Assembly (NCBI RefSeq): GCF_018812025.1
Contig: NC_063054.1
Span: 7,316,582 to 7,380,581, forward strand
DNA: 64,000 nucleotides
DNA from: Megalobrama amblycephala
Lineage: Eukaryota; Chordata; Actinopteri; Cypriniformes; Xenocyprididae
Direction of reading: 5' to 3'
Shown: positions 33,751 through 46,320 of the stretch, piece by piece
How the letters are laid out: the number at the start of each line of letters is the position of its first letter
How positions within the stretch are numbered: the stretch's first letter is position 1
Translations under genes and position numbers: made by a program
Notes under the pieces: model-generated
Seen by the model: the letters and a program-made list of their open reading frames with translations, nothing else
What the model was told of the DNA's origin: nothing
Databases searched by the model: none

Positions 33751-35004
33751 AGCGGAACTCAGTAAGATTGGCGAAGCTCCCTCTACAGGTTCCTTCAGTG
33801 AATCACACTGTTGTAAATACTCCAAGCGCAGCTCTGGACTACAACGACTACAACGCTCACCAGATCCCTCAAAAAATCCCGTTGTTTCTACGGAAAAATA
33901 CCGGCAGCTGTGGTTACCAGAACAATACTGTAAAAATGACATCAAACCGTAAACATACTTACGGAGTTACATGTGAATTTTACATTTTAAATATGTATAT
34001 TTAACATTGGATTTCAGCAATATTAACATCATTGTTACACACTGTAAAAAAAAATCCCAGTAAAATTTACGGTAAAATAACGTATTTCATTAACTGATAT
34101 GATGTTACTTTACCAACCTAATGAAGTACTAATATCTGCTTTGTACCTTTATAATACACTGACAGTCACCAAACACAGTGGTGATGAAAGTCACATGATG
34201 AATCAAAGTTCATCACAAGCAGCTTTTCCACAAGCTGAGAAGCACAATACTAATATATAGAAGGTGCACACAGTGTCATTCACACACACACTAAACACCA
34301 TCATGGTAACATGCATGAAATTTTAAAAATGCAATAAACATTAATTTAACAACATTAGATGTAACATAAAACCCTAATGTACATAACTGATTAGAAAAAA
34401 ATGAGAAAAACTAAGAAGAAACAGAGTTATTTCAACGAAAATATATCAAATGTGAAGTTTCACGCAGGGAATTGTGGGAATGTCAATTTACGGTTTTTCA
34501 CTGTAAATTTTACAATGAATTGTTATTTTTCACTTCCAAAAACGGTCAATTTAATGGTATTTTACCGTAAAATTACAGTTAAATACAGTTAAAATTAAAA
34601 TTTACTGTAATAGACCGTTAGATCTATTACAGTTATTCACCGCATATAGTACGGAAACTTTCTGTAAACCAATTGACAGTTTTTCACCGCAGCATTTTTA
34701 CAGTCTTTTACTGTTAAAATCACGGTCATTTTTTACAGTGTACAAGAAATCTCGATGGAGGTGGGTAATTTTCGAAATTGTCTTATAAAGTCATAATATA
34801 TACATTGTTTTTGAATTACCGTAAAGCATTCTGTCACTCTCGCGTGAACGTGAACATGAGGCGAAATTGTGTCAGTGCTGTTTTCTGGTGTAGACGTGCC
34901 AGAGGGGGTTAGTGCACGCCTCAAACACACCACTGCAAGTCAATTAACCATCGTAAGGACTTAGAAAACTATTTATGAAGATAAAAAAGTTACTTAGTTC
35001 TGCT
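33751..35004. mobile_element. TTAA-flanked element, third layer
   Basis: Ends AGCGGAACTCAGTAAG and (complement of right end) AGCAGAACTAAGTAAC, with TTAA at 33,747-33,750 and 35,005-35,008. 1.25 kb including a further insertion at 34,040-34,740. No coding capacity recognised. Confidence 0.82.
34040..34740. mobile_element. CACTGTAAAA...TTTTACAGTG element, fourth layer
   Basis: Left end CACTGTAAAAAAAAATCCC, right end TTTTTTACAGTG. TACA is present directly outside both ends. The interior is rich in TTTACGGT / ACCGTAAA motifs in both orientations. Non-coding. Confidence 0.75.
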
Positions 35005-36238
35005 TTAATGTTTTCATTGCTAGGTGGCGCCAGCGGGCAGTACACTCTGGTTTATAGAGACTACTCAGCACTAAGAGTAGATCAAAATGGTTAGACGCAT
35101 TAAAAAGCAGAGTTTCTAAGATGGATACCTATTTTGTGTTATTCCACGTTGGAAAATAAGCATGGACCGTTCCAGGAACACTGGATAACACATTGCATCC
35201 CGGAAAGACAAGAGACATATTTTTAGCCAAGTATGTTACATTATTCCGTGAGTAAGATCTCGTGATCGCCACAATGGATTATGTTGTTTTTGGGCTCTTT
35301 TTAATCTGTAAATGATGATGTGCCATGATCTATGATCTGTGCAATTTTCATGAAGTTATGAGCAAATCGCCACATGAAATCGACATTTTTTTACAGTTAG
35401 CGCCAGTTAGCGATTCATTAGGTCTGAATGTGTAAAGTCTCTGACTTTGTAAGCAAAAAGAATTATTGTGCTACCTACTTGGTTTCAGTTACTATTGGCT
35501 CTTAAAGCGAGACACGCAAATGGGAATTCTTAGCAACGCATATTACTTACAAAAATACATTTTTGATATATTTACAGTAGAAAATTTACAAAATATCTTC
35601 ATGGAACATGATCTTTACTTAATATCCTAATGATTTTTGGCATAAAAAAAAAAAAAAAATCGATAATTTTGACCCATACAGTGTATTGTTGGCTATTGCT
35701 ACAAATGTAGGCTACCCGTGCGACTTTCGACTGGTTTTGTGGTCCAGGGTCACAATTATTTTCTTAGCACTTGATACAGAGTGATACGAACAAGTAACGA
35801 TGGCATCGGTTTTACAGTATCAATTCAAGTCCTCGTCTTTTGGAAGTGTATGCAAAGTGGATTTGCTTTCACAGTGCAGAAAACAGCATCTTTCGACATG
35901 ACGACAACAAAAAACAAACACTTCCAAGCCTTAGCTACAACTACAAGTGTTTAAGGGTCAAAGTAAACCTTGTTTATGAGCAGCAAATGAAAGACCATAG
36001 GCTGGCATTATACAAATTTGTTACAAACCTGTGTAGGTTCGTGCAGGAAGTGAGACTGGAATCACTGACGACTCATTTCAGGCAGTTCAGATTCGGTTCT
36101 TTCTTTTATTAGACTGTAACTCTGTTTACCGTGCACTTTGAATCTATGAAACTTTTTAGACCTTTTACATTCACAAGCAGCTATATTACACACTACATGA
36201 AAGGTAATATCCAAAAAAGCATAATGGGGGCACTTTAA

Positions 36239-36820
36239 AATATTTCAATATGAAATGTATATTAGCAGGTGATATTGTGATAGTGATATATTAGCAACAA
36301 AAACAGAAGAAGCAATAGATGCACCCAAACATAGAGTAAATATTTCTGAACATGTTATTCTGCTAATGGATTCTGATTCATTTTTAGGTGGAACCTTGAT
36401 TCTGAATGAGGGCTTTATTGCTCTAAGTGATCAGGGTTTAAAAGAGTAGTCGGCATTGTGGCACTTTATGTGTTTCTCCAAAGACTTTCCAATTCTGTGC
36501 AGATGGAAAAAGGAAGCTGGCTTCGTGCTGTTGCTTGGAGACCTGTGTTTCCCTGATTCATACGAGATGAGCTTCAATGCTTTTTGTCCCCACAGCAGAA
36601 TTCTCTTGGTCCAGCTTAACAGCTTAAGACCATATTTCCCCCATAGGACTTAAGAGAAAAAAATCTGCATAATCGGTTTCTATTATATTCCAGGAATCAT
36701 ATGCACTCTTTTGACGTGCTTATGAGAATCATGAAACTGAGGGTGTATCTTGTTTAAATAACCCCAACACACATACTAAAATAATTTAAAGTTAAATGAG
36801 ATGCAAAAAGACAACAAAAG

Positions 36821-36900
<80 letters not shown>

Positions 36901-37506
36901 GTAGATACTAAAAAGTGAAGTGTACTAAAAATCAATATACCTGAAATAATATAGCAGTTTGATTTGAGGCTCTGGCAAATCTAGGTGAATTATCACAACT
37001 TTCGCATTTCTCACCAGTTTTTGAATTGACAGAGAGAAACCACGAAGAAACCAGAGACAAGGTTGGGAATTCCTCAAAAGCACTTTTTCAAAAATTTGCA
37101 GTTATGCAGCTTCATTCAATCAAGACAAGGCCAACGTCTGGTTGAGCCCCTTCTTTCTAGAAAATGTTACACTCAACTGTTTGAAAAGTAGGGGTCAGAT
37201 ATATGTGTTAAATAAAGTTTGTAGCCTAATTTAAAGAATCATTTCATGACAGACTTTAAGCATGGCAGTCAGACCTGCAGGTTGATGTAACCGAGTAAGA
37301 GTGGCAAATAGCTTGCTTAAAAATCCAAACTCAGACAACGAACACCCATTTGAGATTGCTTCAGTATAAATGGTTGAGAAGACAATGCGACAATACATCA
37401 CTCCAGTTAAGTTACATCACTTTAACCCCCGATTTTCCTGATGTATGTTATAAATTTAAACAAGAAAAGGGGACTTGATTCCATTGTATGTAGGATTATA
37501 CCAAAG
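36239..37506. other. anonymous DNA with long (AT)n
   Basis: (AT)n at 36,827-36,897 (about 35 units). No gene seen. Confidence 0.5.
36827..36897. repeat. (AT)n microsatellite
   Basis: About 35 AT units. Confidence 0.97.
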
Positions 37507-37510
37507 TTAA

Positions 37511-38132
37511 AGGGTTAGTTCACCCAAAAATGAAAATTATGTCATTAATTACTCTCCATCATGTCGTTCCACACCCGTAAGACCTTCGTTCATCTTCGGA
37601 ACACAAATTAAGATATTTTTGATGAAATCCGATGGCTCAGTGAGGCCTGCATTGCCAGCAAGACAATTAACACTTTCAAATGCCCAGAAAGCTACTAAAG
37701 CTATATTTAAAACAGATGATGTTACTACAGTGGTTCAACCTTAATGTTATGAAGCGACAAGAATACTTTTTGTGCACCAAAAAAACAAAATAACGACTTT
37801 ATTCAATAATATGTAGTGATGAGCGATTTCAAAACACCGCTTCATGAAGCTTTGAAGCTTTACGAATCTTTTTTTTCAAATCAGTGGTTCGGAGCACGTA
37901 TCAAACTGACAAAGTCACATGATTTCAGTAAACAAGGCTTCGTTATGTGATAAGTGTTTTGAAATTTCAATGGTTCACAACTGATACACACTCCGAACCA
38001 CTGATTCCAAACAAAAGATTCGTAAAGCTATCGTAATGTGTGTTCCGAAGATGAACCAAGGTCTTACAGGTGTGGAACGACATGAGGGTGAGTAATTAAT
38101 GACAGAATTTTCATTTTGGGTGAACTAACCCT
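37511..38132. mobile_element. palindromic TTAA-family element, copy 2 (complete)
   Basis: Inverted ends AGGGTTAGTTCACCCAAAA and TTTTGGGTGAACTAACCCT with TTAA outside each (37,507-37,510 and 38,133-38,136). Subterminal blocks are also inverted: CATGTCGTTCCACACC left and GGTGTGGAACGACATG right. Non-coding, about 620 bp. Reference copy for 18,530-20,046 and 42,117-42,556. Confidence 0.9.
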
Positions 38133-38136
38133 TTAA

Positions 38137-40994
38137 CTGCTTCTGGGTTAAAATACAAAATATAATAAGTCAAATTTACACAGGCTGTATAAATTACATG
38201 TTTATCCTCTGAATTTTAGAATCACAAACATGAAAGGTTGTTGTTAATTCTCTGTTTGCTGGAAGTGTGTAATTGCACGTTCTTGTATAATAATGAAGAA
38301 AATCCTGGAGTGTCTCAATGGATAAACTTTATGATAGCATGCCTTGCCTTAGAAAAGATTACTTATTTTATGAAAAACTAACATGTATTTTTGTATTGAT
38401 GGCAATTATTTTATGGAACTGATAGGTAATGAAAAACAAAGAGGCTGTTACTGTATTGTTCATAAAGTTTTTAAGTTTTATTGTCAGTGTTATTAAGTTT
38501 TCTTTTCTATTTATGTATATTTTTTCTTTATCTGGTTATAATGAAAGATCTATGCTTTCAGCTCTTTTTTCTCTTAATTAAGGTGATTTACTACATCTGT
38601 ATGACTGCATATCAATGTTAAATATCATATTCATGTTTAGCTTTATATTTAGTAAGAAAGTAAATTGCCAAGCTGTCATTTAGCAGATGTCCACAACAAT
38701 TTACAATATAGTTGACCCACACATACAAAGCAAAATTTTAATTTGAATGTTCTACATGTAATGCTATATTGTTCACTGATAGTAATACTGTAAAAATTTA
38801 TTTATTCAGCTTTTTATTTTATTTTTAAAATATTTATTTTTATTTATATTATTCAGCTTTAGTTTATTTAAATGAGCCTTTTCAGTGTAATTATTTATTT
38901 TATTTTAAATTCATGTCAGATAGCATTTACACTTCTGATCTGATAATTATTAATTAATAGTAACAGTGTAATTTGTTTTTATTTAGCTTTTTATTTTATT
39001 TATTTTATTTTATATTTTTATATTGTTTTTAGCTTTTTTTATTTTTTATTTAGCTTTATAGTTCATTTAAACATTATTTTATTTAAACATTTATTTATTT
39101 TACATTTTTTAGCATTATTTGTATTCATTCATTAATTCATAAATGTGATCTAGGAGGCAAGAACAAAAAAACAAAAAAAACAAACTCCTACTTTCAGAAA
39201 ACCTGCTCCATGATCCAAGCAAATTGTAGAACTTCACACCCCTATTTTACACCACACCACATCCACAGAGTTCTGTCATTGGATGCAACTCAACTCTGCA
39301 GTATCACTGATTGGAACCAAAATTACCGTAAAGCATTCAGCTGCATGATCCTAGACTGATGGGCCTATGCATAATATAATCTTTGTGTATATTTATACAT
39401 TTTTCCATTGGATACATTCAGAAAAACATCTTGCTTTGCCCTCAACACAAAAAAGAAAAATGACAAGTAAATGGCCTCCTATCAAACCTGAAAGCTGCTG
39501 CCCAGAGAACTCCTGCTGGCCTCTGAAAAGATCCCGCTGTCTACTGTCGTCAGAGACCGAGAGAGCACATTTAATCCACAAATGGGAAGCAAAACATAAG
39601 TTTAGAGTGTTTTTGTTGCATGCAACTAGTACTGTAATGGTTTTCTTGGTCTCTTTGGTGAGAAAGCATTTATTTAAAATAAATGTAACGGCTGCTCATT
39701 GCAAAACAGCTCAGCATTCACCGAATCCATCATGAGACATGCAGGTTTGCGTATGTAGCTCTCAGATGAAATACTCCTTTCTGGATGTGGCCTGGAATAG
39801 AAATATCCCTCATATGAAATAAGACGTTTCTTTTCTTCTTAGTTGGAAATGGTGCGGGTTTTATTGCTGTGTTTATGGTTTTTGCAAATGCATTTCTGTT
39901 GCTCAAGGTTGTACATTTTCTAAAGCATCTTATTCAGCTTGACAAATTCACACATCTTATTTCATATTGAGAGAGTCTTGTCTTTATGTTTGTTTGTGAG
40001 AACTAAAACCAAGACCTCCAGACAAGATATGATGTGACAAAAATAGCAGCAGGGGGAACAGAAGGCCTTTTGAGGGAAAGTACATGATTGAGGTTGCGGT
40101 GAATGTCTGTGTGTGATTGAGAGTAAGAAATGGGGAGGAAAAGAAGCAAACCAGCAATCAGAACAACCAAAGTGAGAAGGTCAGTGGTGCAGCTGGAGTT
40201 ATTGTTTTCATTTACTGATCTGAGTGGATTCAATATAAACAACTCAAATTCTGCACAGCAAACCTGAAAAGACACACCTAAGGTGAGAGAATGATTGACA
40301 TGAACTTATCTGAGCATGTAATGAAGATGTTATGGGAGACAATTTGAGAACAACTCATGTTTTTTATTTATTTATTTTTAAATGACTACATTATTTGAGA
40401 TTCATCTCACAGCTGATTATAGTTTTAACATGAGATATTTTCTTAACTGATTTTGCAAAGTGATATATGATTGGGCTGTTAGAGAAAATATTTAAAAAAT
40501 ACACAAAAATTGATAACAATACCAAAGACAAGACGTGTCATTCGTGTTGTTTTGAATGGGAGAAAGTGTAACCTATGAATGTAACGCGCAATATGGCTGA
40601 ACAAGTCCCGCCTTCTAAATAAGAGCCAATCGCCGACTGGTAGTCATCGTGTCACTTCAGCGGCCGTTAGAATCGCCGGTTTCTACAGAAGAGACGCGCA
40701 TTTAGGTCTGCGCATGCGCATTAGCTTGATCCAGCCTGAAAAATACAGTTTTTTTTTGTCATGATTCGGGCGTTTAGAAACTAAATTTATGAGCCGGTTG
40801 TTGTTAGATTTCATTGGTGATTTCAAATATGAAATTTAATCGTAAGGTTGGCGAACAGTTTTGGAGAATTTGATGTTTCCCCATTCAAAGAGATAGGAGC
40901 TGCATGATGCCCAGGATGCCCGAGAGGCGTTTCAAAGATGGCCTCCGAGTGAAATGACTTGTCTTAAAGGGACTTCGACAATACCTAACATTCG
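38137..40994. other. anonymous DNA, AT-rich block and a GC-richer block
   Basis: 38,795-39,135 is a degenerate (TTTA)n region. 40,580-40,990 is more CpG-rich, contains GCGCATGCGCA and resembles part of another interspersed repeat. The open frame 39,367-39,735 has no recognisable domain. Confidence 0.45.
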
Positions 40995-41002
40995 GCTTAA
41001 GG

Positions 41003-42021
41003 CATAGCTGTCAACCCTCCCGTTTTTTCCGGGTTTCTCGCGTATTTTAGCTCTTTTCCCGCTGTCTTCCCGTTTTAGTATTTTATCCCGTATTTTTACG
41101 CTCTGATTGTGTTAACTCAGAACACGCAACTATCTGTGTCTGAGAAGTGGCTTGCACTTGACCACGGGTGATGCACGTAGGCTATGCATGCGCCAAACGC
41201 GTCTTTCCGCGCTCATGGAGTTTCTTTGAAAGGCTCGCGGGAAATGAAGTATATAAATTGTAATGGACATCGGGAGAAATGGGAACACGGGGGCACCGCG
41301 ATGCGACCGCAAAGGGCACTTTCACTTTCACGATCAAAGTGCACGCCACTGATAAGCATTGTAAATGCAGTATTACAGTATAGGCTACGCAGTTCTCCTC
41401 TCGTGCGTCCTCCTCACTGGACGAAGCAATATCACTTTCGTTTCGCTTTCAGATATATCTTTTATAGATGCCATCAATGCTTTTACCTTTCTAGATGTAT
41501 TTACCGAAATCAAAACAGTCCATAAACTATAAATCCTCACGAAAACTTCAGTCAAGCCAGCTCTCGCGTCAACCTGAGAGATCAGCCTCCAAATTTCTCG
41601 GTTTCTGAATGGGCGGTTTGGCTTGATTGACAAACGCTAACGTTCGGGCATGATTTATATACCATCATCGACCTGTCCTAAAACGTTAGCATGCTTTGAT
41701 CGATGGTTTGGAGATTGCGTGTTTCTCCGTTCGAGAGCGCATTTCCGTTGATTGTTTACGAACGAAAGCTCACAGAAACGTGAAAATGAAAATGGTCTCA
41801 TTTGAAAGAAAATATCCTAAGCTAAAAGATGATATAGAGTGACTGATTGAAGCAGCCCTTATCAAAAGTGCGGGGGTCGATTTCTGTCTTTTCAAAACTG
41901 TGGGGGTCCTGACCCCCTGTCCCCCGTGCCAACGTAATAATCGTGTAAAAAAAATCCCTTATTTTGGGGATGGATTCCGGGAAATCTCCCTTATTTTCAG
42001 TGTTCAATGTTGACAGCTATG
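41003..42021. mobile_element. hAT-like transposon with perfect 8-bp duplication
   Basis: Terminal inverted repeats CATAGCTGTCAAC and GTTGACAGCTATG are 13 bp and perfect. GCTTAAGG lies directly outside both ends (40,995-41,002 and 42,022-42,029). Short inverted ends plus an 8-bp duplication are the hAT pattern. The 1,019-bp interior has only short frames (41,184-41,525 plus; 41,385-41,633 minus) with no transposase motif, so it is non-autonomous. Confidence 0.93.
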
Positions 42022-42116
42022 GCTTAAGGTAGCTAGAAATATTATGCGGTTAAACATCAAAATAACTCTAATATTGTACACTACTGTACAGTTGTGTGGG
42101 GATGGGTGTAAATTAA

Positions 42117-42556
42117 AGGGTTAATTCACCCAAAAATTAAAAAAAATATGTCTTTAATTACTCACCCTCATGTCATTCCACACCCACAAGACCTTTGTTC
42201 ATCTTCAGAACACAAATTAAGATATTTTTGATAAAATCTGATGGCTCAGTGAGGCCGATGAGAATACTTTTTGTGCCGCAAAAAAAATAAATAAATAAAT
42301 TAAATAAATAAATAACGATTTTATTCAACAATATAGTGACGGGCGATTTCAAAACACTGCTTCATGAAGCTTTGAAGCTTTACAAATCTTTTGTTTTGAA
42401 TCAGTGGTTCGGAGCACTGACAAAGTCATGTGAACCATTGAAATTTCGAAACACTTATGGCGTAACGAATCCTCGTTTACTGAAATCATGTGACGTTTGA
42501 TTGCTCCGAACCACTGATTTGAAACAAAAGCTTTGTAAAGCTTTGTAAAGTGCTGA
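42117..42556. repeat. palindromic TTAA-family element, copy 3, right-truncated
   Basis: Left end AGGGTTAATTCACCCAAAAA preceded by TTAA (42,113-42,116). The central palindrome is present (TCAGTGGTTCGGAGCA and its complement). The right terminal third is missing after about 42,556. An (AAAT)n expansion interrupts it at 42,285-42,315. Confidence 0.85.
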
Positions 42557-42771
42557 GTGTGTCCGCAGGAAAACACAGTTTGAATTTGGCAGTTATGTGA
42601 CATCACTGAACATTCTATGGGGACCGTACTCCCCGGGGCACGAAAATAAGAATCCCATATGTGGGACCGTGCTGCTTAGAGGGTTAAAGAATGCGACACA
42701 CGTCTCCTGGAAATCCTGTTGAATTCAACCAATCGAATTACGTCTTTGAAACTGAAGTGTTTCAAAAAGTG

Positions 42772-43022
42772 GGTAACACTTTATTTTGGGGTCTTTTAAC
42801 TAGTTGCTTATTAGCATGCATATTACTAGAATATTGGCTATCTATCAGTACTTATAAAGCACATATTAATGCCTTATTTTGCATGACTTTATTCTACATT
42901 CTACCCAATACCTAAACTTAACAACAATGTTACTAACTATTAATAAGCAGTAAATTAGGAGTTTATTGAGGGAAAAGTCGTAGTTAATAGTTTATATGTG
43001 TTACCTATACTAAAGTGTTACC
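42772..43022. mobile_element. 251-bp GGTAACACTTTA element with 8-bp duplication
   Basis: Left end GGTAACACTTTATTTTGG and right end CTAAAGTGTTACC are inverted repeats. AAAAAGTG lies at 42,764-42,771 and 43,023-43,030. Non-coding miniature element. The internal GCTTATTAGCATGC is a short palindrome. Confidence 0.9.
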
Positions 43023-43030
43023 AAAAAGTG

Positions 43031-43444
43031 TTTCAAAAAGTTTCAAAAACCAACGGTCCGTGGGCATGATGACTGAGACTTCTTTGTGTATTTCCAAAAA
43101 ATACCAATGAGATTGGGCTGTTTTTTATTTTGTTTTTTTGCTTCAGTACTGATTAGAATGCAAAAGTAACATTGATTGCAAAATCAAACTTTAAAATCTG
43201 TTAGTATTACAAGAAACTTCATATATCCAACAAGAAGTCAAACACAATACAGACCATATTGGCAACCTTTCAACATCTACTTAACTTAGCTAGCTTTTAG
43301 GAAGTGATAAAATTTGCATTAAAATACATATTTCTATCATGCCAACTCTTGGAAGAGTTTTAGCATGGTAATGGATATGACAATGTTAATGCATTTGGTC
43401 TTGGCGGAAGATATCTGCTATGCTGCTGCTGAATTGCTACTGCT
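43031..43444. other. anonymous DNA
   Basis: No gene seen. (CTG)-rich sequence begins at about 43,420. Confidence 0.5.
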
Positions 43445-43468
43445 GTAGATTATTGCTGTTGTTGTAGA

Positions 43469-43828
43469 CGTCATGATCATCAGTTGGAGTGCCCCATTTA
43501 GCCACCAGAGGGCACTCCAACACGGACTATTGTTCACCTCACTTGGACTTCAATTCCCATAACCCACTTCCCGGACTCATTATCCCGGTCATTGCACCCA
43601 GCTGTTTTGTGTTTCATCATTAGTGTCTGTCTATTTATTCCTGGTTTGTTTCTGCTTTTGTTATTGTGGTTTCATTTACGGTCACCGGCTTCTGTTGTTG
43701 TTTTCTTTGTTTTTGTATGGACTGTTCTATGGAGTTTGACCCTTGCCTGTATTTGGATTTACGTTTTGGATTACCCCATTAAAGCTGTATATGGATCTTA
43801 CCTTCTTGTCTCTGTGCCAAATGTGAAA
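43469..43828 (+). repeat. possible solo LTR-like insertion between 24-bp direct repeats
   Basis: The segment contains a short palindrome (GGAGTGCCCC ... GGGCACTCC), a promoter-like TATTTATT and an ATTAAAG near its end, the layout of an LTR. It is flanked by near-identical 24-bp direct repeats GTAGATTATTGCTG... (43,445-43,468 and 43,829-43,852, two differences). This is far longer than a retroviral-type target duplication, so the mechanism is uncertain. Confidence 0.4.
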
Positions 43829-43852
43829 GTAGATTATTGCTGCTGCTGTAGA

Positions 43853-44702
43853 GCAAGTACAGGAACTTGCTACTGCCAATACATACACCAATACTCTGCT
43901 GTGAGTATGTAAGACATACTGCTGCTGCACAAATAGCATAAATTAGTTAGGTGGAGCTGGAGAAGGTTGAGGGTTTTAGACGAACTCCGAAAGCATGCTG
44001 CAAACTGCGGTAGTGAATGCTAACCAGCTATTTAAATGCTGAGCAGAAGCTCATTGGCCGCAGATGCGACATGAACCAGTAAACTCGTACCAAGTAGTTA
44101 ACGCTGTAAATATGATCAGCTTGCATTAAGGACCCATCAGCATGTGCCATATTTAGGAAAATGTCCTTACTTTATAAGTGAGAATACATTCCCACTAGTT
44201 CCCAACAATTATTCCCGATAGATGGATAAATCACAGAACTTTCTGAAATCGCTGACATTTACTGTTAATTAGCAAACACTATGTGTTTGGAATAAAGGAA
44301 AGAAAGAAAAAAAGAAAAAATGAGAGAGGAAAAAAATCATGGGGAAATAATGAGGCAAACACTCTTTATCATAACGTGCATAAACTGTGCTGTCATCTGA
44401 GAATCATCGCTGATGATGGCAGGGCTCCCTACCCACTGTATAATTGGGTCACCTTAGTGCAGAAACACTCTTTTGATCTTGTGTTGAGCTTCAAACGAGT
44501 CCCTGAGAGCTGGAAGAAAGAGCATAACACATGGGGCTAAATTATAAGCAAACTTTTACAAAATAGGAGTGCTTTGTTTCTTTGGTACTTGGACAGGATC
44601 GAGGAGTATTAAAAGTTACTGTATAAAGTGAAAAAAGTTAATATTTTTTTTTTAAAAAAAATTTAAAGACAGATTTTTGTGTTATTTGATTACATTTTCT
44701 TT
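43853..44702. other. anonymous DNA
   Basis: A purine-rich GAAAGAAAGAAAAAAAG tract lies at about 44,299-44,330. No gene. Confidence 0.5.
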
Positions 44703-44729
44703 AGAAAGATATATATATATATATATATA

Positions 44730-45276
44730 CACTACCGTTCAAAAGTTTGGGATCGGTAAGATTTTTAATGTTTTTAAAAGAAGTTTTGTCTGCTCACCAA
44801 GGTTTAATTTATTTAATTAAAAATACAGTAAAAACAGTAATATTGTGAAAAATTATTACAATTTAAAATAACTGTTTTCTATTTGAATATATTTTACAAA
44901 GTAATTTATTCTCGTGTTGGCAAAGCTGAATTTTCAGCATCATTACTCCAGTCTTCAGTGTCACATGATCCTTCAGAAATCATTCTAATATGATGATTAG
45001 TTCCTCAAGAAATATTTGTTATTATTATCAATGTTGAAAACAGTTGTGTACTTTTTTTTTCAGGATTCCTTGATGAATATAAAGTTCAAAAGAACAGCAT
45101 TTATCTGAAAAACAAAGCTTTTGTAACATTTTACACTACCGTTCAAAAGTTTGGGGTCAGTAAGTTTTTTTTTATTTTTTTTATTTTTTTTAATTAAGTA
45201 AATGCAGCCTTGGTGAGCAGACGAAACTTATTTTAAAAACATTAAAAATCTTAACGATCCCAAACTTTTGAGCGGT

Positions 45277-45280
<4 letters not shown>
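44730..45280. mobile_element. CACTACCGTTC-family transposon, near complete
   Basis: Left end CACTACCGTTCAAAAGTTTG, right end the complement (CAAACTTTTGAGCGGTAGTG). An additional forward-oriented end sits at 45,134-45,165, so the right part of the copy is a head-to-head duplicate of the terminal 80 bp. (AT)n lies directly outside both ends (44,709-44,729 and from about 45,291 after a short (TG)n), suggesting insertion into a microsatellite. Non-coding. Confidence 0.85.
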
Positions 45281-45325
<45 letters not shown>

Positions 45326-45339
45326 TGAACACAAACATG

Positions 45340-45416
45340 TGAAACAGTCATACAGGTTTGGAGCGACATGGCGATGAGTAAATAACAGAATTTTCATTTT
45401 TTGGTGAACTATCCCT
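45340..45416. repeat. right end of a palindromic TTAA-family element (copy 4)
   Basis: TTTGGAGCGACATGGCGATG and TTTTTTGGTGAACTATCCC then TTTAA match the right end of 37,511-38,132. Confidence 0.8.
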
Positions 45417-45420
45417 TTAA

Positions 45421-46094
45421 GCATCAAGGCAACTAAAAAATATATATAATAAAAACAAAATCATCAAAACCAGCTTTCCTGTGGAAATTAAAAAATAATA
45501 ATGCACTGTGGTTAAAGCACTGTGTTTTAAACCCCTGTGTGAAAATGGAGCTCATGACTTTTAATCCATCTTTTTCATTTCTGCACAGGCATGGGCAATA
45601 GCTGAAAATATTCATCTTCAGTGGTCTTTTCCTTTTCCACTCTCTCTCTCTTTCTCTGTGTGTAAAGCAGGACATTGGCAACACAGCAAAAACGGAATTA
45701 ACCAAGCGTTAAATTGTGTCTTTGAGGAAATGAATAAATAAAATTGAGAAACTAATTCCTTGACGGTGCACATCAGTTATGTGTGAGCGTCATATAGACT
45801 GTTCTGCCAATGTCCTGATGGTTCTGCTTCAACCAGGTCAGTGTCTGACCAGCAAATCTCACGCTCGTATGCATTCACTATTCTCTTTTATTGATGCACT
45901 TGTATTAAAGGTAAAGTGTGTGATTTCTGCACCTCTAGGGGCATTGAAGTGAATTGCCAAAAATAACAGGTTTCCCAAATAACTCAAAACACTCCTTCAG
46001 CTTGCCTGCAAATTACTCCAAATAAGACTTGTGATTACTGAGTTGTGTGATGTACTGTGTAATTTATCCCTATGAATAATCCTTTGTTTCTATT
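45421..46094. other. anonymous DNA
   Basis: The segment from 45,908 (AAAGGTAAAGTGTGTGATTT) reads like the start of another fish interspersed repeat, with no second copy here. No gene. Confidence 0.45.
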
Positions 46095-46320
46095 CTGTAC
46101 ACATGCAGTTGTGCTTAAAAATTTACATACCCCTTGCAGAATCTGCAAAATGTTAATTATTTCAACAAGATAAGAGGGATCATACAACATGCATGTTATT
46201 ATTTTGATTTATTTAGTACTATCTTAAAGATATTTTATATAAAAGATGTTTACATATAGTCCACAAGACTTCACAATGACCCCTTTCAAAGGTTTACATA
46301 CAGTACCCTTGATACTGTGT
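46095..46320. repeat. Tc1-like miniature element, partial
   Basis: Contains TTTACATACCCCTTGCAGAA and ...AAAGGTTTACATACAGTACC, repeats I recognise from a fish mariner/Tc1 miniature family. Right end truncated. Confidence 0.5.

Larger units (their letters stand above)
32549..35754. mobile_element. TGTGACCCTGGACC element, second layer
   Basis: Left end TGTGACCCTGGACCACAAAA and right end TTTTGTGGTCCAGGGTCACA are perfect 20-bp inverted repeats. The inner blocks in between are split by insertions. I recognise this as a common fish interspersed repeat. Its own middle resumes at about 33,543-33,570 and again from about 35,520. Target duplication is unclear (possibly AATT). Confidence 0.85.
31654..36234. 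mobile_element. TTAA-flanked element, outer layer of a nested cluster
   Basis: Left end AGCACCCCTATTATG and right end CATAATGGGGGCACT are inverted repeats with TTAA outside each (31,650-31,653 and 36,235-36,238). The total span is 4.6 kb, but most of it is later insertions (32,549-35,754). The element's own sequence is the left 0.9 kb, with an (AAAT)n at 31,735-31,768 and poly-A at 31,869-31,896, plus the right 0.5 kb. A partial left end recurs at 46,398. No transposase recognised. Confidence 0.85.
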
